Below the pieces are notes generated by a model. That model made no database searches. It was not told the DNA's origin and saw only the letters and a list, made by a program, of their open reading frames with translations. From Sinohyriopsis cumingii (Eukaryota; Mollusca; Bivalvia; Unionida; Unionidae), in NCBI GenBank assembly GCA_028554795.2, contig CM068838.1:125123928-125187927 (forward strand): a stretch of DNA of 64,000 nt, written 5' to 3'. Made by a program: the position numbers and the translations under genes. This document shows, in pieces, positions 11,201 to 17,796 of the stretch (position 1 is its first letter; each line of letters starts with the position of its first letter).

Positions 11201-12343
11201 GGCAAACTGATGTTTCCCTTGTGCCGTACTTGTGCCGAGGCGTGCAACCAAGATCAGCCTTGTCAGCACACCCAGGAAGAACGGGCCTTGACGGGAACCT
11301 GGGTCAGCGTGGAATTGTTCAAAGCTCTGGACATGGGATACCAACTGTTAGAAGTGTACGAAATTTGCCACTTTCCCAAGACACAACAGTACCGCAAGGG
11401 TGACCCTACTCAGAAAGGCATTTTCGCCGACTACGTGGATGCCTTTTTGAAACTGAAGCAAGAAGCCAGCGGCTATCCTTCCTGGTGTCACACTCCCGAA
11501 GACCAAATACAATTCAAAGAGAAATACTACGAACAAGAAGGCATCACTTTAGACCACATCGAGAAAAACGAAGGCAGGAGATCGTTTGCCAAAGTGATGT
11601 TAAATTGCTTGTGGGGTAAAATGGCACAACGACCGTGTTTACCGAAGACGGAATATTTGACAGAACCTTCCCGCTACTTCCAGATGATTCACGACAAAAC
11701 CAAATACATGAAACACGTGGACGTCGTTCGAGAGAATTTGATCTTGGTCAATTACGAAGAAGATCTGGACTTTGTACAAGACGACCTTTTTGGAAATGTC
11801 ATCATTGCGGCTTACGTGACAGCCCATGCTCGCTTAAAATTGTACGAAGCTTTAGAACTGTTAGAAGAACGCGTCCTGTACTTTGACACGGACAGTTGCA
11901 TTTACGTCCATCACCCGATTCAACATCACCCTAACATCGAAGGAGACCGTTTAGGAGCCTGGACAGACGAGCATCCCGACGACAAGATTCTAAGTTTCGT
12001 CAGTGGCGGTCCCAAAAATTACGGCTACGAATACCGTGACAAACAAAGGGAAGTGCACACGACGTGCAAAGTGAAAGGACTGACTCTGAATTATCGTACC
12101 AGTCGAGTGGTCAACTTTGGGGTATTGAAAGAAGCCTTGCAATCGGGAGAGGATGGAAACTTTAAAGTGACCACCTACCAACCGAACAAGATTGTACGTT
12201 TACCCACTCACCACATCGTCAGTCGACCCTTGGAAAAAGTCTATCAAATCGTGTACCAGAAGCGAGTTCGACTTCCCAATCATTTCACCTTACCGTACGG
12301 TCACGTCGGTATTGGTCTGTATATAAAAAGGAACCCTAGGTAA
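8288..12343 (+). CDS. polB: Protein-primed family B DNA polymerase
   Basis: 1351 aa, intact. It replicates the linear element with a protein primer, as in Polintons and adenoviruses. The N-terminus is charged. Residues about 350-455 hold many Cys/His pairs, probably zinc fingers. The 3'-5' exonuclease motifs are present: Exo I DFEC (D472, E474), Exo II NFSGYD (D566) and Exo III YCRSDVD (D690). The palm has motif A DVCSLYP (D913), motif B around K1102 and N1106 (NCLWG, with Trp where Tyr is usual), and motif C DTD (D1200, D1202). Every catalytic residue I can place is present. The last codons contain the TATA box of the next gene (12320-12328). TATA at 8234-8239 supports the start. Confidence 0.97.
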   Translation: MKRFHSFEKKEEEESKRQKRDLSPRTRAEILAQIHASDFEEDMSEPESQPSKPSSPPLVNPEKYYSIRETEKRSSRKFRTTAYKYTVKFKDFKAEVPLEKAEVFITEVWDSLLTALKRQCQPKEDDRLRLSIQHDGLKSPVWIEFSTPAELTASKVMDKIQHVQQSNDQFDITDGKATLDMTHVSPPQGTGRKKMLLVDDLRNTKKSLVRINNPHDQMCLARAIVVGRTYANKNDTVEWKRTWDTIQRSDRAKQRNEAELLLQQAGLPKDTPCGIPEMQKLQDALAPRYTLKVHPQEMRGPLLFRGQHFKDGKYIHLYHHDDHFDTITSITGFLGYAYYCEKCDYGYNNREQHKHCGWKCSGCLASQPCLSEEPVPCSTCLRTFVSPTCYQQHLKTQGSQKKCACQLLRLCPTCGQGIRTNNTKAHVCSGKKKCHICHHIVDLEHECYVQKYQPPPEKEDGHKKKGNFIFFDFECMQETGIHIPNFCVAHRACEKCIQEPIFSHCPHCSKIPGGREKIFRGPNTLADFAQWVLDPVDKTWSQEDIERYGDCHRHATVMAHNFSGYDGQFLLRYYTEQGTERPKVTLNGAKIIFMQVGQVQFKDSMSYLAMPLSRMPKTFGMTEMAKGYFPHFFNTEANQHAVLPHLPEAHYYDPDNMRTEQREAFYAWYQIHASDPFDFQEEMLKYCRSDVDILRRCCGKFRELFMEHGGVDPLKEACTIAKACSLVYRQRFMPEKTVAVISPQTTHFVKRQYSVKALRWLHYLCDKEDKWIQHARNGGGEKTIGTYSVDGWDLENPKIVYEFNGCLFHGCPVCYPDRGTKNQFLQRTMEDLYQDTCQRRLKLEQQGYQVVEMWEHEYDHRMRTDPEFKRLVESYQFMDPLNPRDSLYGGRTNATCLLYQADEEKGEEIKYLDVCSLYPYVCKYCRFPVGHPQLLTEHIDLKNIRQYEGLIKCKVLPPTNLYHPVLPHHCQGKLMFPLCRTCAEACNQDQPCQHTQEERALTGTWVSVELFKALDMGYQLLEVYEICHFPKTQQYRKGDPTQKGIFADYVDAFLKLKQEASGYPSWCHTPEDQIQFKEKYYEQEGITLDHIEKNEGRRSFAKVMLNCLWGKMAQRPCLPKTEYLTEPSRYFQMIHDKTKYMKHVDVVRENLILVNYEEDLDFVQDDLFGNVIIAAYVTAHARLKLYEALELLEERVLYFDTDSCIYVHHPIQHHPNIEGDRLGAWTDEHPDDKILSFVSGGPKNYGYEYRDKQREVHTTCKVKGLTLNYRTSRVVNFGVLKEALQSGEDGNFKVTTYQPNKIVRLPTHHIVSRPLEKVYQIVYQKRVRLPNHFTLPYGHVGIGLYIKRNPR
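12320..12328 (+). promoter_or_regulatory. TATA box inside the polymerase 3' end
   Basis: TATATAAAA lies inside the last codons of the polymerase, 57 bp before the ATG of the BIR gene at 12385. Confidence 0.7.
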
Positions 12344-12384
12344 GATCGATAGTTCATTGCGACTACCAAGACCGAGCGAACAAG

Positions 12385-13122
12385 ATGAATACTTTGAAAA
12401 AGACATCGTTCCAGTTTGGGGATTGTAAAAAAGTTGTATCTTCCTCTAGTGTGACTAATATTGGATGGATAAGACCCAGACATTGCGAGGGAAAATGTCC
12501 GGAAGGAAACTGCGATTGTCCATGTGGTTACCATTGTAATTGCGTAACGGAGTTTGCAGACGAGTGCGATTGTGAGCCTTGCGATGGGACCGATGCTGTA
12601 CCTTGTGACCTGAGCGATGCCGTAAAGCATCATGGGAACTTTGTTCTCACTGCCCCTGTCATGGAAAGTGATGCTGTGCGTGTCAAACCTCAGGGATGCG
12701 AAAGCGATGCCGGTCGTCCTCTTAGACATTTTACCGGGTTTAAAGGGGAATGTCGACCTTCACGTTTACCTCCCTACGGATGTCATCCAGCCCTGAGCAA
12801 ACTCCTGTTCCTGTCACCCAACCCTTATCGAAACGAACCTGTGAAAAACGAATATTCGTTCCCTGTGCGTTTGTCGGAATACTGCGACTTTGAAAATCGT
12901 CTTCAATCGTTCAAAGGAAAATGGCCAAAGTATCTGGGAGGACCGACCCCCGAAGAATTAGCCAGAGCCGGATTTTTCTACTTGGGCGAAGGAGATAAAG
13001 TCAAGTGCTTCAGTTGCGGTGTGTCACTTCACCACTGGGAACCGCAAGATTCGGCCTACGTTGAACATGCTCGATGGTCACCGAATTGTCATTACTTACC
13101 TTTAGTGGGACCGAGACATTGA
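12385..13122 (+). CDS. BIR-domain (IAP-like) protein
   Basis: 245 aa. The C-terminal third (about 168-240) is a baculoviral IAP repeat with the zinc ligands C208, C211, H228 and C235 in exact C-x2-C-x16-H-x6-C spacing. BIR domains bind caspases or IAP antagonists, and large DNA viruses use them to delay host-cell death; that role here is inferred. Residues about 34-75 form a separate Cys cluster (CEGKCPEGNCDCPCGYHCNC) of unknown fold. There is one BIR and no RING, so ubiquitin-ligase activity is unlikely. The gene has its own TATA box and is probably a captured host gene. It sits between the polymerase and a cluster of small accessory ORFs. Confidence 0.9.
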   Translation: MNTLKKTSFQFGDCKKVVSSSSVTNIGWIRPRHCEGKCPEGNCDCPCGYHCNCVTEFADECDCEPCDGTDAVPCDLSDAVKHHGNFVLTAPVMESDAVRVKPQGCESDAGRPLRHFTGFKGECRPSRLPPYGCHPALSKLLFLSPNPYRNEPVKNEYSFPVRLSEYCDFENRLQSFKGKWPKYLGGPTPEELARAGFFYLGEGDKVKCFSCGVSLHHWEPQDSAYVEHARWSPNCHYLPLVGPRH

Positions 13123-13150
13123 AGTAACTTCTTACCATAATAATCTGTTC

Positions 13151-13606
13151 ATGGATACTTTACAAGAGAACATTCGTGCTTTGCCTGTGGAGTTGAGAGA
13201 ACGCATTTACCGAGAGCTGGTCAAAATACAAGTGAAACGTAAAGAACAATTGCATCCGTCACGTCACCGGTGTTTGAACCACTGGTACCTGAAGGCTATA
13301 CAAGGATTGATTCAATTGAAAGTGTTCCATCGGACAGACATTGATCAACGATCCTCTAGTTTTAAAAAGGATTGGTTTGGTATGGACGATTGTAGTTACA
13401 TCATTGTAAACGTACTGCATCGAATTCCAGAGGAAGAGTTAACGAATTACCAACATCTTGAACACAATGTCAACTTGGTGAAAGAGGAAACTTCTGAACG
13501 AATTGTAATGTGTAGATTAGTGACTCAACGATTTAAATTCGACACTGAAGTGAAACCATGTTTGTGCAAAGAGTACATTTCTTGTGTCAGACCAAAGAGG
13601 ATTTAG
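13151..13606 (+). CDS. F-box-like accessory protein, copy 1
   Basis: 151 aa. Residues 1-45 (IRALPVELRERIYRELVK...) have the LPxEL...I...L pattern of an F-box-like or similar helical adaptor motif, followed by basic residues, Cys and Trp. It is nearly identical over its first ~40 residues to the next gene (13619) and diverges afterwards, so the two are tandem duplicates. The F-box reading rests on pattern only. If true, it would recruit host SCF ubiquitin ligase, which would fit the neighbouring BIR gene as part of a host-manipulation block. Confidence 0.65.
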   Translation: MDTLQENIRALPVELRERIYRELVKIQVKRKEQLHPSRHRCLNHWYLKAIQGLIQLKVFHRTDIDQRSSSFKKDWFGMDDCSYIIVNVLHRIPEEELTNYQHLEHNVNLVKEETSERIVMCRLVTQRFKFDTEVKPCLCKEYISCVRPKRI

Positions 13607-13618
13607 TATGACCTATTC

Positions 13619-14137
13619 ATGGATACTTTGCTAGAGAACATTCGTGCTTTGCCTGTGGAGTTGAGAGAACGCATTTACCGAGAGCTGGTGAAAATACAAG
13701 TCAAACGTAAAGAACAATTGCATCCGTTACGTCACCAGATCTTTAACCACTGGTACCTGAATGGTATAAGAGAACTGATTCGTCAGAAATTGTTTCAGTG
13801 GTCAGACCTTGTTCAACACTTTGAGTTAGTGAATGATCGAAACGTTCATTATTTTGGTTACTTCGAGATTCACCTACAGCAATACATTGAGGAAGACAAG
13901 TTAAAGGATTATCAACATATTTTACGTGAAATCTACTTAGAGGAAGAGGAAACTTCTAAACGAACTCTGAAGTTTCGGTTACAGTATGCAAGATTTAGAT
14001 TCCCTACTGGAGAACGAAGATCTCTGGCTAGAAAGTACGTGTATTGTTTCCGAAACAAAGAGACTATAAAAACAGGCTGCCATGCCACGACTTATGTCAC
14101 ATGTCATCCAACAGATTCCGTGGAAGGAACTCAATGA
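13619..14137 (+). CDS. F-box-like accessory protein, copy 2
   Basis: 172 aa. Paralogue of 13151-13606. The leaders TTCATGGATACTTT are identical and the first ~40 residues match almost fully. The rest is alignable but diverged (for example LKDYQHILREIYLEEEETSKR here against a similar stretch in copy 1). The 3' end runs about 20 codons past the point where copy 1 stops and overlaps the ORF at 14082. A TATAAAAA at 14065-14072 lies inside this gene. Confidence 0.65.
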   Translation: MDTLLENIRALPVELRERIYRELVKIQVKRKEQLHPLRHQIFNHWYLNGIRELIRQKLFQWSDLVQHFELVNDRNVHYFGYFEIHLQQYIEEDKLKDYQHILREIYLEEEETSKRTLKFRLQYARFRFPTGERRSLARKYVYCFRNKETIKTGCHATTYVTCHPTDSVEGTQ

Positions 14138-14306
14138 CCATATTCAAACCGTGGATCATTACCATCGATTATTACAAGAACTGTATCCATTCAATTTGGG
14201 ACGACAAGTGGTGTGTGTCTTAGTGACTTGTTTTTTGGGATTTCGTTTACCAGCCGATTCTTTGTGGACTCTTTACGATCAGTACTTACCACCTCCATGG
14301 CCTTAA
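14082..14306 (+). CDS. Small overlapping ORF, possible third paralogue fragment
   Basis: 74 aa, in a different frame from the end of 13619-14137 and overlapping the start of the next ORF (14297). The segment IPWKELNDHIQTVDHYHRLL weakly resembles the IPEEELTNYQHLEH region of the upstream pair, so it may be the tail of a decayed third copy. A TATA-like sequence at 14065 lies only 17 bp before the ATG, so translation may start at the second ATG (14094). Confidence 0.35.
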   Translation: MPRLMSHVIQQIPWKELNDHIQTVDHYHRLLQELYPFNLGRQVVCVLVTCFLGFRLPADSLWTLYDQYLPPPWP

Positions 14307-14620
14307 ATGGTCACGAAAAACTCCTTTTGCTCAAAGCCTTGCGTTTTCATCTGGATACTTCTCGACCTCTACGGGAAAAAAAGATTCGTCAACTTTTAGC
14401 TACCCAAGACGTGTATGACGATGTGTGTGTAGCTTGTGACTTACATCCCCATTGGACAGATGTCCGTGCCTGGAAAGAATGGGATTTTGAGGCTTGGACC
14501 CAAGAAGTGGCCCAGTATGCACGAGAGTTGTTCAAGGAAAAAAGTTACTTTTCAACCCGTGTTAGTGACGGTGCCAGAAGAACCCGTCACCCAGGACAGG
14601 ACTGTCGTGGACAGACCTGA
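14297..14620 (+). CDS. Accessory protein of unknown family
   Basis: 107 aa from ATG 14297. Helical, Leu- and Trp-rich (RAWKEWDFEAWTQEV). No domain recognised. After about codon 90 the composition changes to Arg/Gly-rich, while the +1 frame (14460-14807) becomes more protein-like. The two ORFs may therefore be parts of one gene read with a frameshift near the A-run at 14540-14547, or may simply overlap. Confidence 0.5.
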   Translation: MALNGHEKLLLLKALRFHLDTSRPLREKKIRQLLATQDVYDDVCVACDLHPHWTDVRAWKEWDFEAWTQEVAQYARELFKEKSYFSTRVSDGARRTRHPGQDCRGQT

Positions 14621-14807
14621 AAGACCCTTTCGGGAGGACACTTGTGTAACCTTACCCCCTGTTGAACTGGTTAGAACATTACCCAAAAGATGTGATTGTT
14701 GTACAGACACTTGTGTTTATTCCACGTTCATCGTTATCATGTGCCTTTTATCCTTGTACTTAAGCCTTTGGCTTTTATGTATTTTTGTCTTTCGTATTCA
14801 TGTTTGA
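14460..14807 (+). CDS. Small C-terminal transmembrane protein (overlapping ORF)
   Basis: 115 aa if the ATG at 14460 is used; a second ATG at 14517 is possible. It overlaps 14297-14620 in the +1 frame. The last ~30 residues are a strongly hydrophobic helix (FIVIMCLLSLYLSLWLLCIF), preceded by a Cys cluster (RCDCCTDTC). The stop is 12 nt before an AATAAA. It is probably a tail-anchored membrane protein; its role is unknown. Confidence 0.5.
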   Translation: MSVPGKNGILRLGPKKWPSMHESCSRKKVTFQPVLVTVPEEPVTQDRTVVDRPERPFREDTCVTLPPVELVRTLPKRCDCCTDTCVYSTFIVIMCLLSLYLSLWLLCIFVFRIHV

Positions 14808-14819
14808 AAAAAAACATTC

Positions 14820-14825
14820 AATAAA
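14820..14825 (+). terminator. Poly(A) signal AATAAA
   Basis: Lies between the TM protein stop (14807) and the ATPase TATA box (14843), so it closes the accessory cluster. Confidence 0.6.
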
Positions 14826-14842
14826 CGTGTTCTGAAAAAGTA

Positions 14843-14848
14843 TATAAA
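14843..14848 (+). promoter_or_regulatory. TATA box of the ATPase gene
   Basis: TATAAA within TATATAAACT, 52 bp before ATG 14895. Confidence 0.75.
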
Positions 14849-14894
14849 CTCTTGTCTTGTTTGTTTTCGTGTCACAAGTGACATTTCTCACACC

Positions 14895-15638
14895 ATGGCT
14901 ACCTCTACTGTCTCTGCTCCCTCTTCCTCTACTGTCAAAGTCATCGACGAACACTTAGATCGTGCCAGTTGGGAGGCTTTGTATCTTCGCCATCCCTTTA
15001 ACATGCTCATTGCTGGACCTAGCGGTTCAGGCAAAACCGAATTCGTCAAACGTTTGATCGAACATAAACATCATTTGATCGATCGGCCCCCTCAACGGAT
15101 CGTGTGGTGTTACAAAGAGTGGCAATCGGCGTACAGCCTCTTGCGAGAAAGTCAAGGCGATTCCATCGTGTTTGTGGAAGGCATTCCTAAAGAAGACGAC
15201 GGCATCGTCTCTGACTCCCGTCAAACCCATTTGGTCATTTTCGACGACATGTTAGGAGAAGACGAAGAAGAAATTAAATTGTGGTTCACGCGCAAAGGGC
15301 ATCACCGTAATGCCAGTGTCATTTACATCACCCAAAATTTGTTTCAACAAAGTAAAGCCCATCGCACCATCAGTCTCAATGCGCATTACGTGGTCTTGTT
15401 TAAAAGCCCTCGAGATAAATCGCAAGTGCAAGTCTTAGCCAAACAGTTAGGAACGCCTTGGCTGACTCAGGCGTACGACGATGCCACTCAAACTCCACAC
15501 GCCTATTTACTCGTCGATTTGAAACCTACGACCCCCGAGGATTTGCGATTTCGTACCCACTTGTTTCACCACTGGTGCCAAGACGGAGGGCCTGTCCTGT
15601 ACACGTCTCCGTCCTCGACTTCATTTCACTCCCCATGA
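14895..15638 (+). CDS. A32-like DNA packaging ATPase
   Basis: 247 aa. FtsK/HerA-class ATPase that pumps DNA into capsids in Polintons and related viruses. The Walker A motif GPSGSGKT is at residues 41-48, Walker B LVIFDD at about 113-118, and a YITQN motif near 145 is likely the sensor. The order, length and absence of extra domains match the family. The frame is intact. Its own TATA and an ATG in good context support the start. The next gene's TATA begins 8 bp after the stop. Confidence 0.95.
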   Translation: MATSTVSAPSSSTVKVIDEHLDRASWEALYLRHPFNMLIAGPSGSGKTEFVKRLIEHKHHLIDRPPQRIVWCYKEWQSAYSLLRESQGDSIVFVEGIPKEDDGIVSDSRQTHLVIFDDMLGEDEEEIKLWFTRKGHHRNASVIYITQNLFQQSKAHRTISLNAHYVVLFKSPRDKSQVQVLAKQLGTPWLTQAYDDATQTPHAYLLVDLKPTTPEDLRFRTHLFHHWCQDGGPVLYTSPSSTSFHSP

Positions 15639-15645
15639 AAAAATC

Positions 15646-15653
15646 TATAAAAA
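15646..15653 (+). promoter_or_regulatory. TATA box
   Basis: TATAAAAA, 46 bp before ATG 15692 and just after the ATPase stop. Confidence 0.7.
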
Positions 15654-15691
15654 CCTCAGACCCTTTTTCGTCTGTCTCACACAGTGTGAAC

Positions 15692-16642
15692 ATGACGTCC
15701 CTTCAGTCGCATCTTCCCGTCAAATTGATTCGTGCCTTGTATGGCATCAGCCGAGAAAAAGATCCACAAACACGAGCTCGTGTCTTAGAAGCTAGTCTCA
15801 AAGAAGTCTTACGATGGTTCACGGTGACGGCACGTCAATTACTCCAAGGAATCATTCAGATTCCTCATCAAACCCAACGCTTTTTCGATCGAAACAAAGT
15901 CGCTTTGGTCCAACTGGCCGATCCCCGCATCGACACTCAAACCAAAAAACAAATCATTTTGAAACCTGGAGGGAGCGGTACTCTAGGAGGGGTCATCATT
16001 CGCTCACTCTTAAGATGGGATCCTAATGCCCCCAAAGTTATCCCTAAGACAAAAGTCCAACGAAGCCCCAAGAAGAAAAAGAAAAAGACCAAGTCCCCAA
16101 GAAGAACTTCTCCAGTGGCGGGACCCTCCTCTTACCAGACACCACCACCATCACCCCGGAAAAAGAAAAGAAGCCCCCAGAAAAAGAAACAGAGAAAAAG
16201 TCCTCAAAAAAAGAAAAGTCCACAGAAGAAAACTAGTCGCAAGAGAGGCACTTCGGCCAGGACGCAACCTTACACTCGCAAGCCACGACCTGCCACAGCG
16301 TCTCCGGCAGCCTCACGTTTGTCCACTTCTCCGTTGATGTCACCAGGAACTGAAGAGTACTTGGAGACGTTGATCACACCAAGAACTTCTCCGTTGATGA
16401 CCCCCAAAAGAACTTCCCCAGTGGCAGGACCTTCCAATTTAGCGGCAGTGGCTGCTGCTCACAAAGTACCTTCTCCCAAAATCAAAGTCCATGAAAGATC
16501 GGGCATGTTACAAAGTTTACTGGATTTGTCCAAGCAAGAACTGGCTCGATTTAGTCCGTTACGTACCCCTGCACGACGTGTCATGCCTGTCCTCAAACTG
16601 ATACGACGTAAAGACAATCAGTGGCGACGCGTTCCAGTATAA
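15692..16642 (+). CDS. Lys/Pro-rich basic virion-type protein with SPKK motifs
   Basis: 316 aa. The ATG at 15692 is chosen from the TATA box 46 bp upstream; the frame is open further upstream but overlaps the ATPase. Residues 1-110 are a folded-looking conserved domain. Residues about 118-195 are a long basic low-complexity tract with repeated SPKKK and SPRRT units, the minor-groove-binding motif of histone H1-like proteins. The C-terminus is again ordered (LQSLLDLSKQELARF). It may be a core DNA-condensing protein; this is inferred from composition. The TAA stop lies inside the next gene's TATA box. Confidence 0.8.
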   Translation: MTSLQSHLPVKLIRALYGISREKDPQTRARVLEASLKEVLRWFTVTARQLLQGIIQIPHQTQRFFDRNKVALVQLADPRIDTQTKKQIILKPGGSGTLGGVIIRSLLRWDPNAPKVIPKTKVQRSPKKKKKKTKSPRRTSPVAGPSSYQTPPPSPRKKKRSPQKKKQRKSPQKKKSPQKKTSRKRGTSARTQPYTRKPRPATASPAASRLSTSPLMSPGTEEYLETLITPRTSPLMTPKRTSPVAGPSNLAAVAAAHKVPSPKIKVHERSGMLQSLLDLSKQELARFSPLRTPARRVMPVLKLIRRKDNQWRRVPV

Positions 16643-16646
16643 AAAA
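16638..16646 (+). promoter_or_regulatory. TATA box overlapping a stop codon
   Basis: TATAAAAAA includes the TAA stop (16640-16642) of the previous gene and lies 55-63 bp before ATG 16701. Confidence 0.7.
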
Positions 16647-16700
16647 GGCCTGTGACCGAGTAGGGTATCAGTGTTTTTAGGTGCTCCTAAAGACTCAAAG

Positions 16701-17087
16701 ATGTCACCCTCCAGAAAACCCCAAGGAAAGAAAAGAAAAGGACTACCACCACGTTTAGCCAAACATGGGGATCTGTTATCTGTCCTGTCCAAAGCTTCTC
16801 CACCCCTACGAAAAAAACTCATTCAAACGGCCTCCAAAGAGGTCATCGATACCGTGTGCGAATGTTGTTTGAACGTTTTGAAAGGCACGATCCCTTTGTC
16901 CAAACACCAGAAACAATGCTTAGGCAAACATCGTCACGTTCTTCGGAAAATGGTTCAAAAGAAAATTCCCATTCGTCAAAAAAAGAAGATGTTGGTCCAA
17001 CGTGGAGGCATTTTACCTCTCTTGTTAGGCCCCATACTGAAAGGAGTCTTGGGAACCATGTTGGGAGGACTGATGGGAGCAAGATAA
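16701..17087 (+). CDS. Small conserved Polinton basic protein with Gly-rich hydrophobic tail
   Basis: 128 aa from ATG 16701, supported by the TATA at 16638. A basic N-terminus is followed by a helical domain (LLSVLSKASPPLRKKLI) with a CECC cluster. The C-terminus is a Gly/Leu-rich hydrophobic stretch (GGILPLLLGPILKGVLGTML) that could be membrane-active. Proteins of this shape are common beside Polinton capsid genes in invertebrate genomes; their function is not known to me. Confidence 0.8.
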   Translation: MSPSRKPQGKKRKGLPPRLAKHGDLLSVLSKASPPLRKKLIQTASKEVIDTVCECCLNVLKGTIPLSKHQKQCLGKHRHVLRKMVQKKIPIRQKKKMLVQRGGILPLLLGPILKGVLGTMLGGLMGAR

Positions 17088-17091
17088 AAAG
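17084..17091 (+). promoter_or_regulatory. TATA-like box overlapping a stop codon
   Basis: ATAAAAAG includes the TAA stop (17085-17087) of the previous gene and lies about 50 bp before ATG 17137. This repeats the arrangement at 16638. Confidence 0.5.
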
Positions 17092-17136
17092 GCCTTCGGA
17101 AGTCCCAAGATCTCAGAATTCACCCCTGACAACCCC

Positions 17137-17775
17137 ATGGAAGGACGAAAACTAGCTTTAGTGCCTTACAAACGATGGATGGAATACCATCGGTGGCAAG
17201 AACAACGCACCCCGCATTTACCTCCCAATCCCAATTTGAGCGAGATGTCCCAGTTACAACACGAATTGCAATCCTTGATGGATCGCCAAGATTTGTCCGA
17301 AACAGAAAAATCGCAAAAGTACGGTCAACTCTTGCAACGACTGCAACTCTTTCACCAGAAAGCTTTAGACGAAACAGCTTTACCCACTCTGAAAGATTTT
17401 AAGACCTTGATGAAAAGTCCAGCACCATCACCAGTACCAGTACCACCAGTACCCGTGACCAAGACAGAAAAAGGAAAAGAAGAAGAAGAAGAAGGGTTTC
17501 AAACTCCACCAGAAAAAGTACGCAAGTTAACAACACCACCTACCTCCAGAATTGGATGGATTAAAAAGATGATGGCCACCCCTTCTTCCTCACAAGAGAA
17601 AAAGAAAGTGAAGACAGAAGTGAAGACAGAAGTGAAACAAGAGCCGATATCCCCTGCTCAGACATCCTCCTCCTCTTCGACACCTATTGCTGGCCGCACA
17701 CGCAAAGCCTTGCAATCCAAGAAAATATCCCAAGAGAAAAAGAGTAGCCTCTTCCAAGAGTGGGTGCCTTATTAA
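17137..17775 (+). CDS. Coiled-coil protein of the Polinton core region
   Basis: 212 aa. An N-terminal helical region (about 25-95, QLQHELQSLMDRQ) is predicted to coil. It is followed by a Pro/Val-rich stretch (PSPVPVPPVPV), an acidic tract, KTEVKTEVKQEP repeats and a Ser-rich linker. It ends with an aromatic tail FQEWVPY. It lies directly before the integrase, with 21 bp between stop and ATG. The family name is not recognised; a structural or adaptor role is possible. Confidence 0.75.
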   Translation: MEGRKLALVPYKRWMEYHRWQEQRTPHLPPNPNLSEMSQLQHELQSLMDRQDLSETEKSQKYGQLLQRLQLFHQKALDETALPTLKDFKTLMKSPAPSPVPVPPVPVTKTEKGKEEEEEGFQTPPEKVRKLTTPPTSRIGWIKKMMATPSSSQEKKKVKTEVKTEVKQEPISPAQTSSSSSTPIAGRTRKALQSKKISQEKKSSLFQEWVPY

Positions 17776-17796
17776 GACACCAATCAACACAAAAAA

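Noticed and set aside
8579-12181. Many opposite-strand or shifted frames inside the polymerase
   Set aside because: Shadows of the strongly biased polymerase coding sequence.
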